From Paraneptunicella sp964228975 (lineage in GTDB: Bacteria > Pseudomonadota > Gammaproteobacteria > Enterobacterales > Alteromonadaceae): DNA of 29,441 nucleotides. The notes below the pieces were generated by a model. It was given only the letters and a program-made list of their open reading frames with translations, was not told the DNA's origin and made no database searches. Below are positions 8,410 through 15,580 of the stretch, one piece after another (the first letter of the stretch is position 1; each line of letters begins with the position of its first letter). The stretch is from assembly GCA_964228975.1 (NCBI GenBank), contig CAXRCC010000211.1, positions 1 to 29,441 of the forward strand. Direction: 5' to 3'. A program made the translations under genes and the position numbers.

Positions 8410-8802
8410 ATGTCGAGTTTAGCAACCCATTTTCCTTTAACTCACCAAAAGGTCGAAAACGCTGCCCACATCACAGCTTTAGAAGCAGGCTTTTCTGTTC
8501 AAAGTTATACTAATCACGCGAGTAACCTTGGCTTTTTACTTTATGGATTAAGCCAAAGTCGTCGATGGGTTTACTACTTCAATCGAGACTTTAAACTCAG
8601 CACCGACAACCACAACATCCTGCAAGTTAAATACAAAAGTGATAGCCCGCTTATTCACTGGGTCGATAAAGTCATCAAAGCCAAACAGTGTGCGGCCATT
8701 GTCATTGAAAAATCTCCCGCAATCACCCAATCACTTCATCAGATCAAATCTCGATGCGAACAGGCTGGCATGATGCTAATTGTTATCGATCCAAGGCAAT
8801 AA
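8410..8802 (+). CDS. sulA: SulA-like SOS cell-division inhibitor
   Basis: This is a predicted cytosolic inhibitor of FtsZ polymerisation made during the SOS response. The protein has 130 residues, shorter than E. coli SulA (169). The similarity is distant but follows the family pattern: LLYGLSQSRRWVYYF matches the LSxxxRW strand region, and KVIKAKQCAAIVIEK and the final AGMMLIVIDPRQ match the conserved second half. The decisive support is a consensus LexA box directly over the promoter. GGAG at 8398-8401 lies 8 nt before the ATG. lexA is not next to it, unlike the lexA-sulA pairs seen in several relatives. It could also be a RecA-like-fold SOS protein of another subgroup. Confidence 0.82.
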   Translation: MSSLATHFPLTHQKVENAAHITALEAGFSVQSYTNHASNLGFLLYGLSQSRRWVYYFNRDFKLSTDNHNILQVKYKSDSPLIHWVDKVIKAKQCAAIVIEKSPAITQSLHQIKSRCEQAGMMLIVIDPRQ

Positions 8803-8872
8803 TCGCGAATACCCTTAGATTCAAATGACAACAAAAGGTAAGCTATAGCGCCGTAACACTAAGGAACCTTTC

Positions 8873-9358
8873 ATGGATATGTGCCCTTGCGGTAGCAAAC
8901 AGTCCTTTCAAAGTTGCTGCCAGCCTTTGTTGTTAAAAAACAATAAAGCTAAAACGCCAGAACAACTCATGCGCTCTCGCTTTTCAGCCTTCGCGACAAA
9001 GCATTATGATTACATCCTTTCTACCTATATCGGAGTCGACAAGGGTGACAGCCATGCAGAAGATATGGCGAAAGACTACGAAGACATTCACTGGCTTCAC
9101 TTAGATGTTAAAAGCAGTGGCACAATGGCTGGCAATGAGCAAAAAGGCTTTGTCCATTTTTGCGCGTATTTTGGTTTAAGTGGCAAACTCTATGCTTTAT
9201 CAGAAGAGTCCCAGTTTCAGCTTGTTAATGATGAATGGTTTTACTTAGCCGACCAATCTGACTCCCACAACGAAAGAGTGAAACTTTCTCGTAACGATAG
9301 TTGCATTTGTCAAAGCGGCAAAAAATTTAAGAAATGTTGCGCCCTCAAAATTGGCTAA
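8873..9358 (+). CDS. ychJ: YchJ family protein (UPF0225) with two SEC-C zinc motifs
   Basis: This 161-residue cytosolic protein has an SEC-C zinc motif at each end: MCPCGSKQSFQSCC at the N-terminus and CICQSGKKFKKCC at the C-terminus. The middle is the NTF2-like domain of the YchJ family, with the block TPEQLMRSRFSAFATKHYDYIL close to E. coli YchJ. The biochemical role is unknown. SEC-C motifs resemble the SecA C-terminal zinc finger and may bind protein partners. AAGGA lies 6-7 nt before the ATG. The stop codon overlaps the stop of the opposite-strand gene that follows (CTAA shared). The C-terminal motif has Ile and Gln where CPCGSGKK is usual, but all Cys ligands are kept. Confidence 0.93.
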   Translation: MDMCPCGSKQSFQSCCQPLLLKNNKAKTPEQLMRSRFSAFATKHYDYILSTYIGVDKGDSHAEDMAKDYEDIHWLHLDVKSSGTMAGNEQKGFVHFCAYFGLSGKLYALSEESQFQLVNDEWFYLADQSDSHNERVKLSRNDSCICQSGKKFKKCCALKIG

Positions 9359-9846
9359 GCCACCGCTCCTTGAACTTGCTGTACCACATCATAAAGTAAC
9401 GTCGGATCAACTTCTTTTTCATGAGACTTATTCTCAAGCATTCGCTCTTGGCAAAATACATCACAGTTGGCCACAATTTCTTCGGAGATAAACGCAGGGT
9501 CATTTTGTAATGATAACGGAGGGGGGTGCATTTGTTGCATTAATCGTGCATTAGCCAAATCGCCCATGGCAATAGCTTGGGTTACGTGTGTTTGTTGATA
9601 CCAATGTTGCTTTTCCACACTTAAAGGAATTTCGGGATAAGTCCGCCCCAACATGGCTAATTCTTGCTGACGCGTATCCACCTCTGCATCAGGTTGGGTG
9701 TCGGTAAGACGAAGCTTATTAGTAATGTCTTGCTGCAACATCGCCAGCAACAAAGCAAAGTCAGCCTTGCCTTGTTTCGCCAATGTTTTGGATAAGGCAC
9801 CTTTGAATTCGGATTCAACCAGTGCACGGATCGCGCTATCAGACAT
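9355..9846 (-). CDS. Unrecognised cytosolic protein, 163 residues
   Basis: I do not recognise this family. The product has no signal peptide or membrane helix. It is helical and charged in the first half (EFKGALSKTLAKQGKADFALLLAMLQQDI), has a Pro-rich stretch (MHPPPLSLQND) near residue 107, and has two Cys in VANCDVFCQERML. The size and the alpha-helical, Gln-rich character resemble small conserved gammaproteobacterial proteins of unknown function. It ends tail-to-tail with ychJ, the two stop codons sharing four bases (9355-9358). GGGG lies a few bases before the ATG. It diverges from the response-regulator gene across a 341-bp spacer. Confidence 0.72.
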   Translation of the reverse strand: MSDSAIRALVESEFKGALSKTLAKQGKADFALLLAMLQQDITNKLRLTDTQPDAEVDTRQQELAMLGRTYPEIPLSVEKQHWYQQTHVTQAIAMGDLANARLMQQMHPPPLSLQNDPAFISEEIVANCDVFCQERMLENKSHEKEVDPTLLYDVVQQVQGAVA

Positions 9847-10187
9847 AATTACCCCAAATAAAACTCCCCTTTGTATCGGCGTTAATCGAATAAGCTAAAC
9901 CAATAATTCAAAATAAAATTTTGCACCTCAACATTCTATTTATAACTGGTTAATATCCACTCAATTGAGCGCTATTTCGTTTCATTCTTTAAGTTATCGG
10001 GTTAAGCTAAGACACTGAATGACGGCTTTTACAGCGGCCCTGTTCGGCTCGTATTGAATAGTGAAATGAAGCTATTATTCACGCGCCAGTTGACCAATCG
10101 GGGCAAAAATCACTCTTGCATTTTTTGTACTGAAGCAAGTAAATTTCAGGGTTTATACCTAACATTGGAAATAATAGCAGTATCACT
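9847..10187. other. 341-bp divergent intergenic region
   Basis: This AT-rich spacer lies between the unknown minus-strand gene and the response-regulator gene, so it must hold promoters for both. I see no ORF with coding character and no RNA gene. There are only weak dyads, such as AATAG at 10057-10061 with CTATT at 10072-10076. One promoter candidate for the plus strand is listed separately. Confidence 0.6.
10116..10145 (+). promoter_or_regulatory. Weak candidate promoter of the TPR response-regulator gene
   Basis: TTGCAT (10116-10121) and TAAATT (10140-10145) are separated by 18 nt, 42 nt before the start codon. Both boxes are only partial matches. Confidence 0.3.
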
Positions 10188-11840
10188 ATGGCGCAAATAG
10201 ATTTCGGAAAAATGCGTGTGCTTGTCGTTGATGATCAACGACCTTTCCTCGTTCTCCTAAGGGGAATGGCGAATGCACTTGGCGCAAAGTCAGTGGTCAC
10301 GGCTCAAAATGGTGAAGCCGCCGTTGTTGCCTGCCGAAAAGAAAAGTTCGACGTTATTATTTCCGATGTTCATCTTGGCAGCGATAAGAAGAACGGATAT
10401 CAACTTCTCGAAGAAATTCGCATATTAAAATACGTTAAACCCGAAACCGTTTTTATTATGGTCAGCGGAGATAATCAGCGCCCCGTGGTATTAGGCAGCC
10501 TAGAAAGACAGCCCGATGACTATTTGATCAAACCATTTTCTCAAGCCCAGCTCTCCAACCGATTACAAAAAGCGTTTCTTAAAAAACAATCACTCAAATC
10601 TGTTTATAAGCACTACATGAAGGGCGACATCGAACAAGCCATCGATGAGTGTCGAGACCTGATTACCAATGGCTGTAAGTATCGACAAGCTTGCAGCTAC
10701 CTGATGACTGAACTGTACTGGAAAGCCGGACAATTCAAGCAAGCCCAGCACATGCTAAAACCCATTATGTTGCACAAACCTGTGCCTTGGGCATTAGTTG
10801 CGCTCGCCAAAACGGAAATGCACCTAGAAAACTATGAAGGTGCCATTACATTGTCGAAACAGGTTGTGAAAAACCGTGTATTGGCTGTTGAAGGCCACGA
10901 CATCATGGCCCAGTGTTATTGGAAAATTGGCGATTTAGATGCCGCCATCACAGAAATTAAACGCTCCATTACCCTTTCCCCCTTCTCTTTAGATCGACAA
11001 TACCTCGGGGCAAATTTAGCGCGGGAAAGCAATGACTTTGAATTTGCGAAGCAGTGCTGTAAAGCCATATTTGAACAAACTCGCCGCTCTGTTTATCGCG
11101 ATGTGAAGCACCTGTGTAATTTTGTTAGAAGTATTCTTGATGCTGCGGAGCATGCTGCCGAGAAAGGCGATCGAAATAAATTCCAGCAAGAGGCATTAAT
11201 TACCTTACAAAGGTTACGAGGCGACGATATTCTCAGCCGATTGAATGAGCCTTTTGATTACAGTGCTTTTGAAGAAATCATTAATGCCCGTGTTAACTTT
11301 TTAGATGGCAAAGTGTCCGAGGCACGTAAATCCATTGCTAACGCAAGAGATTCGTTAGAAGAACAATTTGAAGACCTTCCCATTGCACTTGTACCCGATT
11401 CGCTCAAAGTCTATTTTGACTTAGGTGAATTCGATGAAGCCCAAGCGCTATCAGAAAGGTTAGCGAACCAAGATGGCGAATTGGATCCTAATATTTCTTA
11501 TTTGATGGCACAAACCAATGAAGGCCTTGCTAACCAAGCGGCGGAATTTGAAAAGCTATGTAAAGTTGGAAAAGAAAACTACGGCGCAGGTAAATTTCAA
11601 GCAGCTTACGAGGTTTATCTTGAAGCCATTAAACTGTCACCCACTAATGTTGATGCAATTATCAATTTATTGCAGTGTTTATTACAGATTTTAGAGAGGT
11701 TTACCAAACCTGAACTAAAATTAATAGTTGATAGCAAGAAGTACCATAAGCTAGCCAAAGAGCTAGACATGACACCGAGTCAAAAAGCACGATACCAGGA
11801 GCTCAGAACTGGGTTCCAAAAACATATGGACTTAACATGA
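10188..11840 (+). CDS. Response regulator receiver domain fused to TPR repeats
   Basis: This is a two-component output protein without a DNA-binding domain. Residues 5-125 form a CheY-like receiver with acidic pair Asp15-Asp16, phospho-acceptor Asp60 in VIISDVHLG, Ser93 in MVSGD, and Lys115 in DYLIKPF. Residues about 135-540 are tetratricopeptide helices, for example AGQFKQAQHMLKPI, GDLDAAITEIKRSITLSP and GKFQAAYEVYLEAIKLSP. Phosphorylation probably changes a protein-protein contact. The partner kinase is not next to it. The start codon has no strong ribosome site. The stop overlaps the ATG of the next lipoprotein gene (ATGA), so the two are translationally coupled. Similar receiver-TPR proteins are common in marine gammaproteobacteria, but their output is poorly known. 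Confidence 0.92.
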   Translation: MAQIDFGKMRVLVVDDQRPFLVLLRGMANALGAKSVVTAQNGEAAVVACRKEKFDVIISDVHLGSDKKNGYQLLEEIRILKYVKPETVFIMVSGDNQRPVVLGSLERQPDDYLIKPFSQAQLSNRLQKAFLKKQSLKSVYKHYMKGDIEQAIDECRDLITNGCKYRQACSYLMTELYWKAGQFKQAQHMLKPIMLHKPVPWALVALAKTEMHLENYEGAITLSKQVVKNRVLAVEGHDIMAQCYWKIGDLDAAITEIKRSITLSPFSLDRQYLGANLARESNDFEFAKQCCKAIFEQTRRSVYRDVKHLCNFVRSILDAAEHAAEKGDRNKFQQEALITLQRLRGDDILSRLNEPFDYSAFEEIINARVNFLDGKVSEARKSIANARDSLEEQFEDLPIALVPDSLKVYFDLGEFDEAQALSERLANQDGELDPNISYLMAQTNEGLANQAAEFEKLCKVGKENYGAGKFQAAYEVYLEAIKLSPTNVDAIINLLQCLLQILERFTKPELKLIVDSKKYHKLAKELDMTPSQKARYQELRTGFQKHMDLT

Positions 11841-12124
11841 ATCAACAAAGAACACTTTTAATCGCTTGCGCCATTTGCCTTCCGGCGCTCGTCACTAGCT
11901 GCGCCTCAAACAACCCACCTTGTGAAGAAATCAACGAAGTAAACCGACAATTGCGAGAATGTGCAGATCTTAAAAAAGTCATTTACGACAATAAACATCC
12001 GCAGCGTGCATTAACCGCGAGGCAACGTTACGAGCAAGAGTGCGTCAACTTACGTTATTATCGCGATGAATTTGATACGGTGTGTAAAAAGGATGAACAC
12101 CCTATTGGTGAACGCAGAAAGTAG
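11837..12124 (+). CDS. Small cysteine-rich lipoprotein coupled to the TPR response regulator
   Basis: This is a predicted 95-residue lipoprotein. Residues 1-21 form a signal peptide ending in the lipobox LVTSC with lipidated Cys22. The mature part is about 73 residues, charged and helical, with four further cysteines (29, 42, 69 and 83) spaced CX12C and CX13C, which suggests a disulfide-stapled helical hairpin in the periplasm. No Asp follows Cys22 (the next residues are Ala-Ser), so outer-membrane sorting is likely under the E. coli rule. Its ATG overlaps the stop of the receiver-TPR gene by four bases, implying co-expression. The family and function are not recognised. Confidence 0.82.
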   Translation: MNQQRTLLIACAICLPALVTSCASNNPPCEEINEVNRQLRECADLKKVIYDNKHPQRALTARQRYEQECVNLRYYRDEFDTVCKKDEHPIGERRK

Positions 12125-12252
12125 CCATAAGTGTTGATACAACGTCGAGTGAGCTTTCGTGAACGAGTGTACTTACATGTATTTGTACAGCTTACAAAAG
12201 CCGGACATTCCTTTGCGTGTTGGAAGCCTCTAAACTCACTCTTCGCTAAGTG

Positions 12253-13101
12253 TTAATCATCTTCACTTAAATCTTCGAAGTCATCAATATAATCATCCAG
12301 CTTACGAATTAAACGCTTTTTCTGCTTCGCCGATAATGTCGACGTTAACTCGACCACCATCTGAGAATAAAGCAGATTATTAGCATCGTTTTTCTCAACA
12401 AGTTCCGCATGACGGTGATTTTCAGGGTTCGACATCAAAGCAATTAAATCTTGCTCGAAGTTAGGGTTGGAATCCTTTTGTTCGAACAGTGTTCGCGCCA
12501 ACGATTGAACATGTCTACGGTACTTCAACCAATGCCTTGCGGTACTGTTAAAGCGAGGGGAATAACTTTGTAAAATGGCCTTTTGATCCGCGCTCAGTTT
12601 ACCAATCCATTCTTTAACGCCATCTTCTAATCCTGACAAACGCTCTTTTGCTCTCTCTTCATCGGATTGTTGACTGCTCTCATCTAACTCTTCTTCTCTT
12701 TTGCTGTTTTCTTTTTCTAACGTATCGAACAAGCTTGCAACTTGCTCTTGAGATAAGGTTTTCGCCATAGGGGCAATGTCGGGTGATACGCGGTTACGAA
12801 GGCTTATCCAATGACCACGGACTTGATCAAAATGACGCTGAATTGACGCTAAATCAACTTGTTCACTTTGCACCATTTCCTTGATGCCTTTTAGCTGCTT
12901 AGCGTACTTTGTCAGTTCTTCTTTGCGGTGCCATGCATGCCACACCTCAAATTGCTCATCGAAGATTTTTTTCTGTGATTTGGTAAGATCAATGTAGTCA
13001 TCCAAGTACCAATGCACCATCCAATCCATGTTATTGTATACAAACTGCGAACTACATCCTGACAGCAAAAACACGCTGACCACAAAAAACCACTTCTTCA
13101 T
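12253..13101 (-). CDS. DUF6279-type lipoprotein
   Basis: This is an envelope lipoprotein of unknown function. The signal peptide MKKWFFVVSVFLLSGC has its lipobox ending at Cys16. The mature protein is helical and highly charged. It opens with a YNNMDWMVHWYLDDYIDLTKSQK block, which I associate with DUF6279 family proteins of marine gammaproteobacteria, and carries several acid/base-rich coiled-coil-like stretches (ENSKREEELDESSQQSDEER). The C-terminus is acidic (DDYIDDFEDLSEDD). It is 282 residues long. It diverges from pfkA across 181 bp containing a strong inverted repeat, and converges with the small lipoprotein gene on the left. The family name is from memory; the lipoprotein call is secure. 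Confidence 0.85.
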   Translation of the reverse strand: MKKWFFVVSVFLLSGCSSQFVYNNMDWMVHWYLDDYIDLTKSQKKIFDEQFEVWHAWHRKEELTKYAKQLKGIKEMVQSEQVDLASIQRHFDQVRGHWISLRNRVSPDIAPMAKTLSQEQVASLFDTLEKENSKREEELDESSQQSDEERAKERLSGLEDGVKEWIGKLSADQKAILQSYSPRFNSTARHWLKYRRHVQSLARTLFEQKDSNPNFEQDLIALMSNPENHRHAELVEKNDANNLLYSQMVVELTSTLSAKQKKRLIRKLDDYIDDFEDLSEDD

Positions 13102-13177
13102 CCTTCACAACCTTAGAAATATTTTTATCTAACACAGCGTTAAATCTATCTTAATTAGTGCAATCAACAAGGTTAAA

Positions 13178-13223
13178 AACGTAAATATCTTTAACAACGA
13201 TGCCTATTGAAAGATTTTACGTT
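13178..13223. repeat. Long inverted repeat between the DUF6279 lipoprotein gene and pfkA
   Basis: AACGTAAATATCTTT (13178-13192) and AAAGATTTTACGTT (13210-13223) are inverted copies that pair over 14 bp with one extra base, around a 17-nt spacer. It lies 59 nt before the pfkA start and 76 nt before the divergent start. No T-tract suits it as a terminator. It may be an operator dyad or an mRNA hairpin. Confidence 0.65.
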
Positions 13224-13282
13224 ATGCTTCGGTTCCCTTCAGGAGCAAAGCAGTTACAGACAAAACGAGACACATAAATAAA

Positions 13283-14299
13283 ATGAAACGCATTGCTGTA
13301 CTAACATCAGGTGGCGACGCACCCGGCATGAATGCCTGCATCCGAGCGGTCGTTCTAGCAGCCGAACACTACAACGTTGAAGTGTTTGGTTATCGGCACG
13401 GCTATAACGGTTTGTTGAACCAAGAATACCGAGCCCTCGACAGAGACAGAGTCAATAACATTCTCCAGGCTGGCGGTACCGTTTTACGCAGCGCTCGCTG
13501 TTTAGAATTTAAAACCGAAGCCGCTGGCAAAAAAGCCGCCAAAAATCTCGACGATTTAGCGATAGACGCTTTGTTGGTGATTGGCGGTGATGGCTCTTTT
13601 CGTGGCGCACACCATCTTAGCCAGTTTTGGCCGAAACAAATCATCACCCTTCCCGGCACGATTGATAATGATATTTGGGGCACCGATGCCACAATTGGTT
13701 ACTTTACCGCAATAGAAACCGCACTGGACTCTATCGACAAAGTACGAGACACCGCCGATGCTTTTGAGCGCATTTTCTTAGTCGAAGTCATGGGAAGGCA
13801 CGCTGGCTTTATTGGTTTGTCAGCCGCTGTCAGCGCCGGAGCGGACCAAGTTTTATTACCGGAAATCAATACCGATAGTGCTTCTGCCCTAAACAGCATT
13901 CTGGAACATATTCAAACCGCAAGAAAACTGAAAGGCAGTACCAGCTATATTATTGTGGTCGCTGAAAACATCTGGCCTGGTGGCGTTACCGCTCTTTCTG
14001 AAGTGCTAACCAAAGAAGCCGGAACCGATTGCCGCCCGGTGATTTTAGGCCATGTTCAACGCGGAGGCTCTCCTGTCGCCCAAGATCGCATGCTAGCCAC
14101 TAAATTAGGGGCGTACGCAGTGGAAGCGGCCTTAGCTGGTAAAACGCACATTATGATTGGGGAAAGAGCCCATGAAGTTGTGGAAGTGCCGCTGGAAGAA
14201 ACTTGGAGTAAAACGAAACCACTCGATCCGTACTTGGTGAAGATCCAATCTCAACTGTTCGATATTTCAAAAGGACATTTAGCTAAGTCTTTATTGTAA
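13283..14299 (+). CDS. pfkA: ATP-dependent 6-phosphofructokinase
   Basis: This enzyme phosphorylates fructose 6-phosphate to fructose 1,6-bisphosphate in cytosolic glycolysis. The 338 residues are slightly longer than E. coli PfkA (320). Motifs are LTSGGDAPGMNA (7-18), GGDGS (101-105) at the ATP site, PGTIDND (124-130) with the catalytic Asp128 and Asp130, MGRHAG (170-175) for the sugar, and GHVQRGGSP. Gly rather than Lys before TIDND (residue 125) indicates ATP, not pyrophosphate, as donor. The gene stands alone, with an inverted repeat in its upstream region. No obvious sigma-70 pair or strong ribosome site is visible before the ATG. It converges with the RND operon downstream. Confidence 0.96.
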   Translation: MKRIAVLTSGGDAPGMNACIRAVVLAAEHYNVEVFGYRHGYNGLLNQEYRALDRDRVNNILQAGGTVLRSARCLEFKTEAAGKKAAKNLDDLAIDALLVIGGDGSFRGAHHLSQFWPKQIITLPGTIDNDIWGTDATIGYFTAIETALDSIDKVRDTADAFERIFLVEVMGRHAGFIGLSAAVSAGADQVLLPEINTDSASALNSILEHIQTARKLKGSTSYIIVVAENIWPGGVTALSEVLTKEAGTDCRPVILGHVQRGGSPVAQDRMLATKLGAYAVEAALAGKTHIMIGERAHEVVEVPLEETWSKTKPLDPYLVKIQSQLFDISKGHLAKSLL

Positions 14300-14307
14300 A
14301 CATCCTC

Positions 14308-14339
14308 GCTAAAGCAGTGTTGATTGTCGCTGTTTTAGC
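14308..14339. repeat. Hairpin just after pfkA
   Basis: GCTAAAGCAG (14308-14317) pairs with CTGTTTTAGC (14330-14339) through one G-U pair, with a 12-nt loop. It starts 9 nt after the pfkA stop. The lack of a T-run makes it an mRNA 3'-end stabiliser or weak terminator at best. Confidence 0.4.
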
Positions 14340-14430
14340 AATGATTGATGTAACGAAAACTGATTCCCTCGCTATCTTTATTGTGGCTTCTCATTGCTTT
14401 CGCCGTATTAAAGAAGAAACCAGTAGAAAA

Positions 14431-14467
14431 GTTGCGTAATCAGCAAATGATCGACTCATTACGCAAC
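14431..14467 (-). terminator. Probable terminator of the RND-adaptor operon
   Basis: A perfect 10-bp inverted repeat (14431-14440 with 14458-14467) has a 17-nt loop. Read on the minus strand it follows the adaptor stop by about 17 nt and runs into TTTTC. The large loop and short T-run leave some doubt. Confidence 0.5.
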
Positions 14468-14484
14468 AACATTGGCAATCAAAC

Positions 14485-15561
14485 TTATATGTCGTCTAGT
14501 TTTGCAACCGCGACCTGTGAATCCATTCTGACTTTTTGACCTGCTCTTAAACGCTCCGCGCCTCTGATCACCACCTGACCATTTAGGTCGATGTCTCCCA
14601 TCACTTCTATACGCGATCCTTTTCCAACGCCAGTGGTTACCGGTACTTTAACCGCTTCATCATTGGCACTAATCTGATAAATGAATGCCCCCTCTTTACG
14701 TAAAACCAAGGCGTCTCTTGGCACTGTCGTTGCCTGATGGTAATCACTGTGCGGCAACGCCACTCTAACAGCACCACCAATTGGGAAGTCCCCCGGCTCC
14801 AATGCAACACGCACCTCCATCATACGTGAAACCGCATTTCCCACTGGCACGACCGCGCGAATGGTTTCTTGTTTTTCAATGCGCTTATCTTTAACCGCCA
14901 CTTTAAGACCTTGCTTTAGATACGGCACAACAGATAACGGAGCACGTATGCTCGCCTCTACATTATCGGTATCAACAATGCGGATCACGTCTTGTCCTGC
15001 ACTTGTAAATTCACCTAAATTTTGAATACGCTCAACCACCAACGCCGTGAAAGGAGAACGAACTTGCGTTTGCGCCAATCGATACTCAGACTGCGCTTTA
15101 TTCAGCTCAGCTTGCGCTAGCTCTTGTCGCGCAATAAGCAGTTCCGACACACTCTCATCATATTCATCTTTAGAGCTATTATTAAGCGCCACCATTTTGC
15201 TAAGTCGTGTTTGCTTACGCTGAAGTAACTCTACTCGCGCTTCCCACTTCACAATGTCGGCAACGTTTTGTTTATGCTCTAAAGCGATCAGTCGGTCATC
15301 AATTCTGGCAAGCACCTCGCCCTTTTTAATGACATCACCCACTTCTGCGACCCAAGCCAATCGACCAGCCACTTCTGATGCGATGTTCGAGTCAGTTCGA
15401 CTCATCACCGTACCGGGCACCCAAATTTGCTCCGATACCATTTCCGTTTTCACATCGTTCACCTCAACTAACATTGGCGCAGGTTGCCCTTGCTGAGCAT
15501 GAACTAGGCCGCTAACACCCAGTAGTACAATCGGGAGAGTTTTCTTAATCATGTTTCTCAT
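14485..15561 (-). CDS. RND efflux periplasmic adaptor subunit (membrane fusion protein)
   Basis: This is a HlyD-type periplasmic adaptor linking an inner-membrane RND pump to an outer-membrane channel. I chose the ATG at 15561 (358 residues) because AGGA lies 9 nt before it and because it starts a clean signal peptide (MRNMIKKTLPIVLLGVSGLVHA). The ATG at 15624 would overlap the pump gene. Domains are a split lipoyl domain (SNIASEVAGRLAWVAEVGDVIKKGE and later VRSPFTALVVERIQNLGE), an alpha-helical hairpin between them (about residues 95-150), then beta-barrel and membrane-proximal domains. There is no lipobox. It lies 19 nt downstream of the pump gene, the reverse of the usual adaptor-first order. 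No outer-membrane factor gene is nearby. Confidence 0.92.
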   Translation of the reverse strand: MRNMIKKTLPIVLLGVSGLVHAQQGQPAPMLVEVNDVKTEMVSEQIWVPGTVMSRTDSNIASEVAGRLAWVAEVGDVIKKGEVLARIDDRLIALEHKQNVADIVKWEARVELLQRKQTRLSKMVALNNSSKDEYDESVSELLIARQELAQAELNKAQSEYRLAQTQVRSPFTALVVERIQNLGEFTSAGQDVIRIVDTDNVEASIRAPLSVVPYLKQGLKVAVKDKRIEKQETIRAVVPVGNAVSRMMEVRVALEPGDFPIGGAVRVALPHSDYHQATTVPRDALVLRKEGAFIYQISANDEAVKVPVTTGVGKGSRIEVMGDIDLNGQVVIRGAERLRAGQKVRMDSQVAVAKLDDI

Positions 15562-15580
15562 TTTCAAGGTTCCTGTTTCG

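Noticed and set aside
12125..12252. GAGTGAG (12147-12153) with CTCACTC (12235-12241), and TGTAC/GTACA around 12168-12189, as a mobile-element end or terminator
   Set aside because: The arms are short, off-centre and without T-runs or target duplications; chance is likely. The 128-bp convergent spacer holds nothing else I can support.
14308..14339. Hairpin after pfkA as an intrinsic terminator
   Set aside because: The stem is real but no T-run follows on either strand, so it is listed only as a repeat.
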